A stretch of 36,123 nucleotides of DNA from Deltaproteobacteria bacterium (GCA_027858615.1 JAQICJ010000296.1:1-36123), one strand, 5' to 3'. Positions 15,925 to 25,782 are shown, numbered from the stretch's first letter. Numbers and translations: made by a program. The notes: generated by a model not told the origin, from the sequence alone.

Positions 15925-16428
15925 ATGTCTGAAAACAAAACTGTAGATATATTGAAAAGTGCTATTTTATTGGAAATGCGTGGTATTGCTTTTTACAGCC
16001 AGGTTGCATCTCAAACTGATAACGATCAGGTGAGGGAATTTTTCGAAATGATGGCAAGGGAAGAAGAAGAACATCGAGATATCCTGAAAAATCAACTGGG
16101 TTTTTACAGTTCAGAACATAAATTCAAAAAGGATTCCTGGTCTTCGGATAAAAACTCCCAGGTAGCCGGGAAAATAATGAATGAAAAAATTATTGGTAGT
16201 ATTTCAGCTGCAGGCTATGAAGCTGCTGCTATCGGAGCTGCAATCAATATGGAAAAAGCAGCAGTAGATCTTTATTCACAACGAGCCCGTGAAAGTAATG
16301 ATCCAGTTGAAAAAGTTCTTTACAAGTGGCTTTCGGAATGGGAAAGCGTTCACTTGACTGAATTGCAGCAAATGGATAAACAATTAAAAGAGAGTATCTG
16401 GACAGATAATAATTTCTGGCCTTTTTAA
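15925..16428 (+). CDS. Rubrerythrin-like ferritin-fold protein
   Basis: 167-aa four-helix-bundle protein. The diiron ligand pattern is visible in order: Glu17 in LLEMRG, the EEEEH cluster (46-50), Glu110 in NMEKAAVDLY, and WESVH (Glu140, His143). This matches the rubrerythrin diiron domain, which reduces peroxide or handles iron, but the C-terminal rubredoxin domain is missing. It may therefore need a separate electron donor or act in another redox or iron-storage role. The ATG at 15925 follows AAGGAGG by four bases, one of the strongest ribosome binding sites here. It is soluble and likely cytoplasmic. Confidence 0.85.
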   Translation: MSENKTVDILKSAILLEMRGIAFYSQVASQTDNDQVREFFEMMAREEEEHRDILKNQLGFYSSEHKFKKDSWSSDKNSQVAGKIMNEKIIGSISAAGYEAAAIGAAINMEKAAVDLYSQRARESNDPVEKVLYKWLSEWESVHLTELQQMDKQLKESIWTDNNFWPF

Positions 16429-16470
16429 TTTTCAGAAAAACAATTCATTTTCCCACCTGCAGGTTTAATT

Positions 16471-17463
16471 TTGTCGAAACCCATTCATTCTTTCCCGCAA
16501 TTAAATATTTTCTTTTTTTTATTTCTCAACTTTTTTTCGGTTTCAGGTTGCCACCAGGATTCCAAGGAAGAAGATTCTTTTCAGGGAATCTGGTGGGGAA
16601 AAGCGACCATCTCACCCTTTGGAGCCAGAGCAGGTCATACTACTGTGGTTCATGAAGATAAAATTTTTCTCATGGGAGGATTCACTCTCGAAGAAAACCA
16701 GGCGGTCGCTCTCAATGATGTTTGGGTTTCAGAGAATGGAATTAATTGGGGACAGTTGCTTGCAGATGCCCCCTGGGCACCCAGAGCCAACCATTGCAGT
16801 GTTGTGTTTGCAGGAAGAATATATGTAATTGGAGGCAATGAAGACACTGAATATTATGGAGATGTTTGGAGTACAGCCGACGGAATAAACTGGACACTGG
16901 ATTCCACTCCTTTCTCAGACAGGATGGGCATGGAATGTCTTGTTTTTGAAAATAAAATCTGGGTGATGGGCGGAGTGGATTATTCCGGTATTGCCGAAAT
17001 CTGGAATAGTGCTGACGGTTTGAATTGGCTAAAGCAGCCTGATCCTCCCTGGGAGGGCAGAGCTCACTTCTCCCTGGATCTGTTCAAGAACCAGATTATT
17101 CTAACCGGGGGCAATGTATACAGTTCAAAAACCTTCAATGACGTATGGCGGAGTACTGATGGAATCAGTTGGGAATTACTTTCCGAGTCCTTGCCTGTTG
17201 AATATCTTTATGGCCACAGGACTGTTGTTGAAGGGAATAAAATCTGGATTTCAGGTGGAAATGGAGCTATGGATCAACTTCTGGTTTACGAGGAAGGACA
17301 ATGGCATAAAATTCACATGGAAAGTCCATTTTCTGCGAGAGCCTATCATACAATGTTGATATTCAAAGATAAAATTTGGTTACAAGGGGGAACCTTCAGC
17401 GACGAGATGACTTTGAACCTCAGGGATGACATCTGGTTTTCAGGACCGGGACTGAACCAATAA
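16471..17463 (+). CDS. Kelch-repeat beta-propeller lipoprotein
   Basis: 330-aa exported protein. The signal peptide ends SVSGC, with Cys27 lipidated. The rest is built of about six kelch-like repeats, each with a hydrophobic strand and GG (for example IFLMGGF, IYVIGGN, IWVMGGV, IILTGGN, IWISGGN, IWLQGGT) plus a recurring DVW.S.DG..W motif. This forms a six-bladed propeller, usually a protein- or glycan-binding surface module. The start is TTG 16471 with AGG seven bases before it. It points toward the convergent Nudix gene with a 24-bp gap. Another kelch-type lipoprotein lies at 34374-35897. Confidence 0.85.
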   Translation: MSKPIHSFPQLNIFFFLFLNFFSVSGCHQDSKEEDSFQGIWWGKATISPFGARAGHTTVVHEDKIFLMGGFTLEENQAVALNDVWVSENGINWGQLLADAPWAPRANHCSVVFAGRIYVIGGNEDTEYYGDVWSTADGINWTLDSTPFSDRMGMECLVFENKIWVMGGVDYSGIAEIWNSADGLNWLKQPDPPWEGRAHFSLDLFKNQIILTGGNVYSSKTFNDVWRSTDGISWELLSESLPVEYLYGHRTVVEGNKIWISGGNGAMDQLLVYEEGQWHKIHMESPFSARAYHTMLIFKDKIWLQGGTFSDEMTLNLRDDIWFSGPGLNQ

Positions 17464-17487
17464 CGAGAACCGGGACTCAGTTTCTGC

Positions 17488-17919
17488 TTAATTGTTCCAG
17501 AGGGGAAGCTTTTTGTTGTCTACAAATTCGAGATAGTCCCGAAGTATTTTTTTATGGTCAAAAACCAGATTGGCAACGGTTCTTGGATTGACCAGGTGTG
17601 CTTTTTTTGCGTCATCACCCGCTACTGGAACCCCTTCGGCTTTAGCCAGAAAAACAGTGGAGATTGTATGTTGACGGGGATCCCGTTGGGGATCTGAATA
17701 GGTATGAAATTGAAAATAAGGCTCCACATCCAAAGAAGTTTCCTCTTTGGCTTCGCGGACAGCAGCATCCCAAAGGGCTTCGCCTTCATCAACAAATCCT
17801 CCTGGCAGAGCCATTCCGAAAGGGGCATTTTTTCTTTCGATCAAGACAATATAGGTGGTGTTGTTGTTTTCAATTTCAATGATTATATCTACAGTGGGCT
17901 TGGGATTTTTATATTTCAT
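17488..17919 (-). CDS. Nudix hydrolase, ADP-ribose pyrophosphatase-like
   Basis: 143-aa Nudix protein that hydrolyses a nucleoside diphosphate linked to another moiety. The Nudix box runs 41-63 ([20 protein letters not shown] and on), with Arg55/Glu56 and Glu59/Glu60 in the metal-binding helix. The usual Gly near the box end is replaced by Ser62. The block [13 protein letters not shown] is typical of ADP-ribose or related small Nudix enzymes. Substrate is inferred only from that. It is transcribed divergently from the deformylase gene and converges on the kelch lipoprotein. Confidence 0.87.
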   Translation of the reverse strand: MKYKNPKPTVDIIIEIENNNTTYIVLIERKNAPFGMALPGGFVDEGEALWDAAVREAKEETSLDVEPYFQFHTYSDPQRDPRQHTISTVFLAKAEGVPVAGDDAKKAHLVNPRTVANLVFDHKKILRDYLEFVDNKKLPLWNN

Positions 17920-18053
17920 TTGATCTTATCCTCTTTCAAGATTAATACTAAAGAAAGAGGAATCTTAGTTCAAGAAAAATTTATTCTCTCTTTCCAATTT
18001 GAAATCAGAACTACTAAATCCTAGGAATGGGAATTGTTAAAGGAGTTGTTAAA

Positions 18054-18554
18054 ATGGCTGTTTTGCCTGTTGTAAAATATCCGGATCCTCTTTTACATGA
18101 GAAATCCAAAAATATTGAAGATATAAATGACGAAATAAAAGAACTGGTCAGTGACATGGCTGAAACGATGTATGCAGTAGAAGGAGTCGGATTGGCAGCT
18201 GTACAGATTGGCAAACTACTAAATCTTTTTGTAATAGATCCTGTTTATGCCGGTGGTACTGAAAAAGATCCGGTTCTGGTTTTTATAAATCCCAAAATCA
18301 TCAAGAAAGAAGGTTTCATCAAAGAAGAAGAAGGTTGCCTCTCTTTACCTGGTGTTTTTATCTCTTTGAAAAGATCAGTTCGAACAGTTGTAAGAGCTCT
18401 CGATCTGGAAGGAAATGAATTTGAGATGGAAGGAAAGGGTCTTTTGTCCAAAGCCTTTCAACATGAGTTTGATCATCTTCATGGAACTCTTATAATCGAC
18501 AAAGTGGGAAAATTGAAGCGTAAAATTGCCATGAGGAAATTGGAAACCGACTGA
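18054..18554 (+). CDS. def: Peptide deformylase
   Basis: 166-aa metalloenzyme that removes the formyl group from initiator methionine. All three motifs are intact: GVGLAAVQ (44-51), EGCLS with Cys95, and QHEFDH with His137, Glu138 and His141. ATG 18054 is preceded by AAAGGAG with 8-base spacing, so the longer frame from 18027 is unlikely. No methionyl-tRNA formyltransferase gene (fmt) is adjacent, although that pairing is common. Cytoplasmic. Confidence 0.95.
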   Translation: MAVLPVVKYPDPLLHEKSKNIEDINDEIKELVSDMAETMYAVEGVGLAAVQIGKLLNLFVIDPVYAGGTEKDPVLVFINPKIIKKEGFIKEEEGCLSLPGVFISLKRSVRTVVRALDLEGNEFEMEGKGLLSKAFQHEFDHLHGTLIIDKVGKLKRKIAMRKLETD

Positions 18555-18600
18555 TTTGTCTTCTAACGGGTTTTACCCTTAACCAAAATTGTTGAAATAT

Positions 18601-18628
18601 TGGACAAAGGCGGGTAATGGAGTAGAAT
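18601..18628 (+). promoter_or_regulatory. Candidate sigma-70 promoter for tamB
   Basis: TGGACA (18601-18606) and TAGAAT (18623-18628), each one mismatch from consensus, are 16 bases apart. They lie about 72 bases upstream of the tamB start in the 146-bp gap after def. Confidence 0.4.
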
Positions 18629-18700
18629 ACAATTTTGCCAGTTCCCTGAAATATTCCTGCTGTGAGTCGGGAACAAAATTAACCCCGGAGGACAAGATCC

Positions 18701-21700
18701 GTGTTCATTAAAATAAAATGGAAATACCTGTCCATTTTGATTTTTACGGCAATCTTAATGTTCTTTTCTTTTGTGGGATGGAACTATGTCCAATCCAATT
18801 ACAATGGCAAAGCATTGGCACGTTTAATCATGAAAGGTTTCAACAAAAACAGGCGGGGCAGAATGGAGCTCGGTGCTGTTTACTGGAGGCCTGGAGCAAT
18901 AATTGACTATCTTACCGGCATGCCTGCCCAGGTAAGGATTGAAAAAATAAAACTCTATGACGCTCGCGGCAATCTGGTGGTTGATGTTCCAGAAGCAAAG
19001 GGATGGATTTATCTTTCTCCCCTCCAGGAAAACTTGAGTCTGAAAGTTGAAAATATCCAAGCTTCTTCCGGCACAATCAATATAAAAACCATAAAATCCC
19101 CTGACCGGGAAGGAACGGAAATTGGCCTTCTGGGTCTGTTCAATACTGTCAGAAAAACAAAAAAAACCAAAGATACCGGGGAAAAGAAAAAACCTGACCG
19201 GCAATGGTTTATTTCTGTCAATAATTTTGATCTGGAAAACCTTGCACTCAATGTTGATCTGCCTGCACTCCAAATGCAGGTTAAAGGCGGCAAAGTAAAA
19301 GGCGGATATATTTTCTACGGCAGCCCCAGTAAAACAATCCCCTTAAAATTCCATTTTCAGGCACTGCCAGTTGCCAAAGAGGCTAAAGTCGCACTTTTCG
19401 GCAAAGAACACCATTTTGAAAAGATCAAATTCTACACCGGTTTCATGGATGAAAGAGCCCCCATGAATATACATTTTGCAGTGAGTGCCAGGGAAACAAC
19501 TTCTGATTCTCCGGTTTGGGCTTTCGCCCATCTTGGGGATCACGGAATCAAGGTGGATGCAGTGGCACGAAAAGCAGCTGCAATAGCTTCCCGTTATATT
19601 CCTCTCATCAAGCTGGATGATCAGGAAAATTCCCGGGCAGTTATAAAGATCAGAGGAACAGTAGCCGAACCTGAAGTTGATATTTATGGTGAGGGCCTTT
19701 ATTTCAAAAATCCCTGGGGTTCTCCAGTAAACAATCTTGAGGGTTGGCTGGTTTTTCGCAAAAGTGACTTTGGTTCAGTGATGAAATTCAAAAATATTTC
19801 GGGAATAACCGAAGGAGCAAAACTTGAAGCCAACGGAGCCTGGGATATGTCCACCGGTAAAATTTTTTCCCGGATCAAAGGGTTTGATCTCGATCCATCT
19901 TCTTATCTTCCTCCAGATATAGCTGGGCAATTTCCCAATAAAATCAGAGGCAGTATCGATATCAGAACTGTTTTCCCCGAGGTTGAATATGTTTTGTTCG
20001 GCTGGCAATTGCAAGGTAAAGGTGGGGTGCTGGCACAATTAAATACTACCGGAGAATTCGCCTATGAAGATCGCAATGTAAATATTTATGAAGCCACCTT
20101 GAAATCGGATGAACTTGGTATAAATGTGGATGGTAAAATTTCCAAGGAAGGAAAAATCAAGTTGCAGGCCTCAGTTCATGGTACCAGGATGGGCAATATC
20201 CTTGGTCGTCTGGGACTCTCTCCCTATTTTTATGCAAGCAGTTTCAAGGGAAGCATCTCCGGCCATCTTAATGACCCGGTAGCTCAAGGCAATATGACTC
20301 TGGGTGGAATTCGGGTTGCAGGAGTAAAATTTCCTTATGCCAGTGGTTTTATCTTTTTGAACAAGGAAAAACTTTCTCTTGGAGGAGGACAACTGGCCGC
20401 AGGTAAGGGCAAAATTTACACCAGGGCGACGGTTACCTGGGAAGACGGAATTCGGCTTTGGGCTCAGGGAAAAATTGACCAAGTCAAGCCCGGCAGCTTA
20501 ATGAAAAATAAAAATATTTCCGGACAAATTGACGGCAAGTTCAAAATAGCGGGAAAACCGGGAAATCTCAATGGTTATATCCATCTCAAAAGCAAAAAAG
20601 GCGAAGCCTATAAGCTCGAATACGCTAATTTTGACAGCAGGATTAAACTAAAAAACAATACTTTGGTTATTCCTGAAACCGATTTTCAAATTCAAAATTC
20701 CAAGGTGGTGGCAGGAGGAAAAATTGATCCTGAAGGAAAGATCGACCTGAAATTGCACTTGTCCGGTCTCAAAGTTGATCAGGCAAAAACTCCCGTCAAG
20801 GGTATTTTGAAAGCGAAGATAAACATAGGGGGTACTTATAAGAATCCTGTTATTAGAGGTCGGGTGGCCTTGGAGGAACCCTCACTTTTTGGCAAAAAAT
20901 TACCTGAGGATGGTGTTGTTGTCTTTTCCCGGATCAATCAGCAGAACGTGTTTCAGGGCAATATGTTTTCATTATTTGAGATAAATGGCAGCTATCAAGG
21001 AATATCTCCATTCAAAATAAAAATGCATACCGATTTTGAAGATCTTGATCCCAGTATTTTTCTGCCGGGGAGATTGCTGGCTGCCTATGGAATCAAAGGA
21101 AAAATAAGTGGAAAAGGTAATTTGAAATATGAATCTTCCCAGTTGCCTGAGGCTAATTTGGAGATCAGTAAACTGGAGATGGAAATAGAAGGGAAAACAA
21201 GTCCCTATTTGCCTGATAAGAAATCCCGCAAAATCAAGTTGAGTAAAACTGCCAGGTTGAATTATAAAAACAATCGTTTAAAAATTGAAGATTTCAATCT
21301 CAAAGGGTCAGATACCGATATCAAAATAGGTGGTTTTGCAGACAGTGGCAAACAATATATCGGTATTGACGGCAAGTTGGATCTGGAATTGATTCCCTAT
21401 TTTCTCACCGACAATCTTATTTCGGACATGCAGGGACAATTGCTGACCAAAATGAGGATAAATGCCGAAAGCAAAGGAGGAATCAGTGCTGAAGGGACTG
21501 TTTACTTTGCCGGCAATAAAATAGGTTTTAAAGAGTATGAACAAAAAGTTACATTGAGATCGGGTAAATTGATTTTCAAGGATAGCAAACTTTTTTATGA
21601 TAATATCCGAGTGGTTTTAAATGAAGAAGAAGTTATTGTGAAAGGAGTTTCCCAACTTGACAAATTCTTGACACCTCAAGATATAGATGCCAGCATCAAA

Positions 21701-23035
21701 GGGAATGTTTCCATCAAACTCCTTGATTCTTTCATGCCCGGTAGTTTTTATTCTGCTACTGGACGAGCCCGGGTGGATATAGACTTGGAGGGAGAAATCA
21801 AGGATCCAGTTGTTCAGGGAAAAGTACTCCTTGAAGAGGACAATCGCTTGTTGCTCAGATCAGGGCGTGATTTGAGAATTGCCAAAGCCAGCAGAATAAA
21901 TTTCAGAAAAAACCGGTTTGAATTGAAAAATTTCAAACTTTTCGTGGAAGATGGATATGCTCTTATGAATGGCGGTTTTACCTGGAAAAATGGTAGACCT
22001 GTTAATACTTCAATCGATATTAAATTGCGCAATCTGGTTGAACGGTCTTCCTCCTATACAGTGGAGTTGATGGGAGATCTGCAACTTGCTTCCGCCGGAG
22101 AGGGACCCTTGAGTCTTTCAGGTTCCTTAGATGTGCTCAATGCAAAATATACCAAAGATTACAGGGTTAATCTGATGAGTAAACTTCTGACTCCGGTTCA
22201 AAGAACTTCTGAGTCCGGTACTTCTTTTCTGGAACAAAATGAGTGGTTGTCTGAAATGAATCTCGGCCTCAATGTTCAATTATCAGGTAATGTGGAAATT
22301 GACAATAACTTGTCTCAGACCAGACTTGAAGGGGTGGTTCAAATAGGTGGAAATGTGGGTTCTCCCAAAATAGGCGGTATTATCTCTTTGGTGGGAGGGA
22401 CCTTCCGCATTCCCATGCTCAGGGGTTCATATGAAATCAAGGAAGGGATGATTGATTTTGATAAGGCCAAACTGGTGGGACATGAAAAAAATGAACCTTA
22501 TGTAGATCTGGTAGGAGAAATGGTTTTTACAGATCGATTGGATAATGAGCACATCATAACTTTGAATATCCAGGGATTTGTTTCCCAGTTGAATCTGCGC
22601 TGGAGTTCTTCCAGCGGGCTCAATTCAACTCAGGTTCTGATGTTATTGATGCTCAATCGTACTCCGGAGGAAATCAGACGGGGAGAAACAGGCGGGCTTC
22701 CAGATCTCGGAGGCATGTTTGAAGGATATGTTCCCTTGAATCTCCAGTTAGGAGTAACTTCGGATTCAGTAAATGTTTATGTCAACAAGAAATTCCTTGA
22801 TGAACATTTGCAATTGAAGGGAAATATGGAAGTTGGCTTTATGGGCAATCAAAAACAGGAAGCTTTTTTGATTTTCAGAATTCACGATCAGTTAAAACTG
22901 CAGGGTTCTGCCAGAAGAAAAATATATGAAGAAGAAACCACTTCTTTGCAAAATGAGAATGAAACCAGAGGGCGAATTGAGTTGAAATATAAAATTAATC
23001 TTAAAGGTGCCTGGAAAGATATCTTGGGATATTGA
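18701..23035 (+). CDS. tamB: TamB-like inter-membrane protein (DUF490)
   Basis: 1444-aa protein anchored in the inner membrane by one N-terminal helix (about 9-29). A long stretch of repeated amphipathic beta-strands follows, typical of AsmA-like/TamB proteins that bridge the periplasm. The C-terminal TamB domain is clear: IDNNLSQTRLEG, GGNVGSPKIGG, GGTFRIPMLRGSYEIKEG, LNIQGFVSQLNLRW and STQVLMLLMLN. Known roles of the family are outer-membrane protein assembly and phospholipid transport. The start is GTG with GGAGG 9 bases upstream. The usual partner TamA (a BamA-like barrel) is not adjacent. A small peptidase gene follows within 60 bases. Confidence 0.88.
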   Translation: MFIKIKWKYLSILIFTAILMFFSFVGWNYVQSNYNGKALARLIMKGFNKNRRGRMELGAVYWRPGAIIDYLTGMPAQVRIEKIKLYDARGNLVVDVPEAKGWIYLSPLQENLSLKVENIQASSGTINIKTIKSPDREGTEIGLLGLFNTVRKTKKTKDTGEKKKPDRQWFISVNNFDLENLALNVDLPALQMQVKGGKVKGGYIFYGSPSKTIPLKFHFQALPVAKEAKVALFGKEHHFEKIKFYTGFMDERAPMNIHFAVSARETTSDSPVWAFAHLGDHGIKVDAVARKAAAIASRYIPLIKLDDQENSRAVIKIRGTVAEPEVDIYGEGLYFKNPWGSPVNNLEGWLVFRKSDFGSVMKFKNISGITEGAKLEANGAWDMSTGKIFSRIKGFDLDPSSYLPPDIAGQFPNKIRGSIDIRTVFPEVEYVLFGWQLQGKGGVLAQLNTTGEFAYEDRNVNIYEATLKSDELGINVDGKISKEGKIKLQASVHGTRMGNILGRLGLSPYFYASSFKGSISGHLNDPVAQGNMTLGGIRVAGVKFPYASGFIFLNKEKLSLGGGQLAAGKGKIYTRATVTWEDGIRLWAQGKIDQVKPGSLMKNKNISGQIDGKFKIAGKPGNLNGYIHLKSKKGEAYKLEYANFDSRIKLKNNTLVIPETDFQIQNSKVVAGGKIDPEGKIDLKLHLSGLKVDQAKTPVKGILKAKINIGGTYKNPVIRGRVALEEPSLFGKKLPEDGVVVFSRINQQNVFQGNMFSLFEINGSYQGISPFKIKMHTDFEDLDPSIFLPGRLLAAYGIKGKISGKGNLKYESSQLPEANLEISKLEMEIEGKTSPYLPDKKSRKIKLSKTARLNYKNNRLKIEDFNLKGSDTDIKIGGFADSGKQYIGIDGKLDLELIPYFLTDNLISDMQGQLLTKMRINAESKGGISAEGTVYFAGNKIGFKEYEQKVTLRSGKLIFKDSKLFYDNIRVVLNEEEVIVKGVSQLDKFLTPQDIDASIKGNVSIKLLDSFMPGSFYSATGRARVDIDLEGEIKDPVVQGKVLLEEDNRLLLRSGRDLRIAKASRINFRKNRFELKNFKLFVEDGYALMNGGFTWKNGRPVNTSIDIKLRNLVERSSSYTVELMGDLQLASAGEGPLSLSGSLDVLNAKYTKDYRVNLMSKLLTPVQRTSESGTSFLEQNEWLSEMNLGLNVQLSGNVEIDNNLSQTRLEGVVQIGGNVGSPKIGGIISLVGGTFRIPMLRGSYEIKEGMIDFDKAKLVGHEKNEPYVDLVGEMVFTDRLDNEHIITLNIQGFVSQLNLRWSSSSGLNSTQVLMLLMLNRTPEEIRRGETGGLPDLGGMFEGYVPLNLQLGVTSDSVNVYVNKKFLDEHLQLKGNMEVGFMGNQKQEAFLIFRIHDQLKLQGSARRKIYEEETTSLQNENETRGRIELKYKINLKGAWKDILGY

Positions 23036-23090
23036 AAAATCTTGATTGCATTTTATCTCTGAAACAAGAACTATAATAGAAAGGTTGCAA

Positions 23091-23540
23091 ATGAAATATA
23101 TTATCGGAATTGGAACCTATGCCGGTGGTGATGATTCCATAGGTTTGAAAATTATCGAATATATGGATAAAAATTATCCCCGGAGAGATTTTAAACTTAT
23201 TGACATGTCCGACAATGGCCTCAATATTTTTGCCTATCTCAACCAGGATACCAGCAGTATTCTTCTGGTTGATTGTGTAAAAATGGGCAAACAACCTGGA
23301 GAACACATGTTTTTTACCCTCGATCAGGTGGAAAGTAGCAAAGAATTGGCAAATATTTCCACTCATGAAGGTGATATGATTAAAATATTCAACCTGGCCA
23401 AACAACTTGACTACAAAATACCTCCGGTAAAATTTCTGGGAATTGAACCTTTAGAGATTAATACAACCATGGAATTATCCCCTTTGCTTGCTTCTAAAAT
23501 CCCCCAATATGTTAATTTGATCCTTGAGGAAACTAGTTAG
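23091..23540 (+). CDS. Hydrogenase maturation protease-like peptidase
   Basis: 149-aa protein of the HycI/HybD (M52) fold, which trims the C-terminus of NiFe-hydrogenase large subunits. The N-terminal GIGTYAGGDDSIG (6-18), VDCVKMGKQPGE (60-71) with Asp61, and STHEGDM with His92 correspond to the three nickel-sensing positions; the first is Asp15 rather than the common Glu. GIEPLEIN near the C-terminus is also typical. ATG 23091 with AAAGG six bases upstream gives a standard N-terminus. No hydrogenase genes are present in the window, so the substrate is elsewhere or different. Its TAG stop is at the edge of a repeat copy. Confidence 0.8.
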   Translation: MKYIIGIGTYAGGDDSIGLKIIEYMDKNYPRRDFKLIDMSDNGLNIFAYLNQDTSSILLVDCVKMGKQPGEHMFFTLDQVESSKELANISTHEGDMIKIFNLAKQLDYKIPPVKFLGIEPLEINTTMELSPLLASKIPQYVNLILEETS

Positions 23541-23652
23541 TTCCCGTCCCAAAAGTGGTGTTTTTGGCTGGAGAAGAAGTTTGCCTCAGATGCGCGCAGT
23601 AACTTTGCAGACATAGTAGATACTATTTCAAGAAGTTACGACAAAGCAAATC
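23540..23652 (+). repeat. MITE-like repeat, copy lacking the right end
   Basis: GTTCCCGTCCCA starts the copy, followed by TGTTTTTGGCTGG, GTTTGCCTCAGATGCGCG, AGTAACTTTGCAGACATAGT and ATTTCAAGAAGTTACGACAA. This matches about the first 113 bases of the 259-420 element in the same orientation. The right end is lost near 23653. It lies between the convergent peptidase and rsmE genes; its first base is the last base of the peptidase stop codon. Confidence 0.75.
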
Positions 23653-23683
23653 CTGTTTTTAGATCAGAGGGGGTTCTGGCAGC

Positions 23684-24403
23684 TTATTCCAGTTGTTCGA
23701 GGGTTTGAAATTTGATTACTGCGGCCAGGCAGGCCGTATCAGCTCTCAAGGTGTATTTGCCCAAATTGAGAGCAAAAAAACCTTCATCAAGAGCTGTGTT
23801 TATTTCTGCTTTGGTAAATCCACCTTCAGGTCCTACCAGGAGAGCACTGTCACCTTGTTTGGGACGAGGGTTGGCTTGCTGATTTTTCAGGGTGAAAATA
23901 AATTTATTGTTTAAATTGCTTGTTTTTTGAAAAATTTCAGTAAAGTGGAGGGGAGAATGGAGATGGGGCAGGTAGCAGCGGCCTGATTGTTCTGCTGCTG
24001 AAATAATGATTTTTTGCCAACGCGTCTTTTTGCCTTCAAAAGCAATGGGAGGCAGAACAGAATTTTCAGATACTACCGGGATTAGTTCATTTACTCCGCT
24101 TTCTACAGCCTGGCGCAAAATAGCAGGCAGAGTCTTTTTTTTGACCAGACTGAAATACAAAAAGAGGCGGTTGGCTGCTCGGGGAACTTTCTTGACTTCA
24201 TCCGGGCTGATTCGAAGTTGACAGTGATTACGATTTATCTTTTCGAGACTGGCTTCAGTCCTTTGTCCGTGACCGTTAAAAATTCTGAAACGGTCATTTT
24301 GTTTTACCTTGAGTACGTGAATCAGGTGGTGGCTTTTGATGGAATCGGTTTTAACCAGTTGATTTGGTAGCAGATCCTCAAGAGGAAGGTATATATTATA
24401 CAT
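23684..24403 (-). CDS. rsmE: 16S rRNA m3U1498 methyltransferase RsmE
   Basis: 239-aa SPOUT-class methyltransferase acting on U1498 of 16S rRNA. Family motifs are LLVGPEGGFTKAE (188-200) and LGKYTLRADTA (214-224), which form the knotted SAM site; the usual ETA is DTA here. The N-terminal PUA-like part contains HHLIHVLKVKQND (25-37). The start ATG is one base past the stop of the upstream glycosyltransferase, indicating coupling. It is the last gene of a three-gene minus-strand run. Confidence 0.92.
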   Translation of the reverse strand: MYNIYLPLEDLLPNQLVKTDSIKSHHLIHVLKVKQNDRFRIFNGHGQRTEASLEKINRNHCQLRISPDEVKKVPRAANRLFLYFSLVKKKTLPAILRQAVESGVNELIPVVSENSVLPPIAFEGKKTRWQKIIISAAEQSGRCYLPHLHSPLHFTEIFQKTSNLNNKFIFTLKNQQANPRPKQGDSALLVGPEGGFTKAEINTALDEGFFALNLGKYTLRADTACLAAVIKFQTLEQLE

Positions 24404-24404
24404 G

Positions 24405-25709
24405 TCAGGGCTTGGCGGCTATGGAATTGCTGATGGAGGCAGGAGAAGCAGGATGGGAACAAAATGATTCTTCATGTTGATCAATTATGTGTTTCCAGTC
24501 AAATTTATTTTGCGCCAGTTTAACTCCATTTTCTATCAATTGATTTCTTAATTTATCGTTCTCCAGAACAGCGAAGAGATTTTCGTGAAATTGAGCCACA
24601 TCGTTTTCAGGGAAAAGAAATCCGTTATGTCCATTTGCAATCACCGAAGGAATTCCCCCGCTTTCGGTGGCAATGATCGGTAAGGAAGCAGCATTTGCCT
24701 CACATAAGACCCTTCCCATTGTTTCGGCATCTTCAAGCCCGGTAATGGGATCTTTGTAAATAATGGAAGCCAGGGTGAATACATCGGCAGCCCAGTAATA
24801 TGGCGGCATTTTTTCGTAGGGAACAGCTCCTACAAAGGTAACATGTTCGTCAATGCCCAGGGTGTAGGAAAGTCTTCTCAGTTGAGCCAGTCTTCTTCCT
24901 TTACCGACAATGACCAGATGCAGATTGTTGGTCTCAGGTTCAGCAGCAGCCAGAGACGTAATCAGAAAATTGACTCCTTTTTTGTCCACAAGCCGACAGG
25001 CGGTAAGCAGGATTTTGCGGTTCCAGGGCAGTCCAAGCTCCTGTCTCAATCGTTTTTTGTTGATGAAATCGGGTTTTTTGAAGAAATTGCTGTCTACACC
25101 ACCGGTAACTATATCGATGTTTTTTGCTTTGACTCCGGCATTTTGTAACAAGTTTGAAGTGTAGCGGGAATTTGCCAATATTTTGGTGCAGGCTTTGGCA
25201 GCTTTTATTGTTAATTCCAGCCTTTTTTCTCTGAACAGAATTTCAACCAGTTCGGGTTTGTCCATTTTTTTAAAGAAATCATGCAACCTTTTTTCCAGAT
25301 AGGGATTTGAGGCAAGTCTACTTCCGGGACGAAAAGGGTAAGCTATCCAAGGTCTCATGATATCGTTGCCGACAGAGCGACAGATGGTCGGAATGGAGGC
25401 AAGTTTTTGAATAATACCGTAAAAAACCGTACTGGAATAGATGAGATCGGGGTTGAATTTGTCAATATGTTTGAGGAGGGTCTGCAGATTGAAAAAATAA
25501 CCCACTCTGGAAAGAACCCGATGGATGGGAAATGGAAAAGAGGCATCACAATCAGTATATTTTGAAGAGTTGTTTTCAGCTCTGTAGGTAAGAACACAGA
25601 TTTCATCTCCGGACTCATAGAGGTGTCTGGAGAGTAAGATGGCATGGGTTTGCATTCCTCCAATGGAAGGGGGAAACTCTGTCAGGACAAGCAGAATGCG
25701 CCTTTTCAT
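24405..25709 (-). CDS. GT4-family glycosyltransferase
   Basis: 434-aa GT-B fold enzyme. The N-terminus has LTEFPPSIGGMQTHAILLSRHL, the Gly-rich acceptor-side loop of GT4 enzymes. The C-terminal donor site includes LLTACRLVDKKGVNFLI, HVTFVGAVPYEKM and EDAETMGRVLCEANAASLPIIATESGGIP. It transfers a sugar from a nucleotide-sugar donor, probably for lipid-linked glycan or surface polysaccharide, but the substrate is unknown. It lies between a radical SAM enzyme and RsmE on one strand. The last 20 residues are Ser/Ala-rich and likely disordered. Confidence 0.87.
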   Translation of the reverse strand: MKRRILLVLTEFPPSIGGMQTHAILLSRHLYESGDEICVLTYRAENNSSKYTDCDASFPFPIHRVLSRVGYFFNLQTLLKHIDKFNPDLIYSSTVFYGIIQKLASIPTICRSVGNDIMRPWIAYPFRPGSRLASNPYLEKRLHDFFKKMDKPELVEILFREKRLELTIKAAKACTKILANSRYTSNLLQNAGVKAKNIDIVTGGVDSNFFKKPDFINKKRLRQELGLPWNRKILLTACRLVDKKGVNFLITSLAAAEPETNNLHLVIVGKGRRLAQLRRLSYTLGIDEHVTFVGAVPYEKMPPYYWAADVFTLASIIYKDPITGLEDAETMGRVLCEANAASLPIIATESGGIPSVIANGHNGFLFPENDVAQFHENLFAVLENDKLRNQLIENGVKLAQNKFDWKHIIDQHEESFCSHPASPASISNSIAAKP

Positions 25710-25782
25710 ATTAAATGGATTCCTTGAAGTTGAGTTTTGTTGTAAAGTTCTACCGGGATGCAGTTTGGAGAAAAAACTGTTC

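Noticed and set aside
18555-18580. Terminator after def (GGGTTTTACCC)
   Set aside because: The stem is only four pairs and no T-run follows.
23091-23540. Part of a hydrogenase operon
   Set aside because: No hydrogenase subunit or hyp accessory genes were found in the 36 kb.
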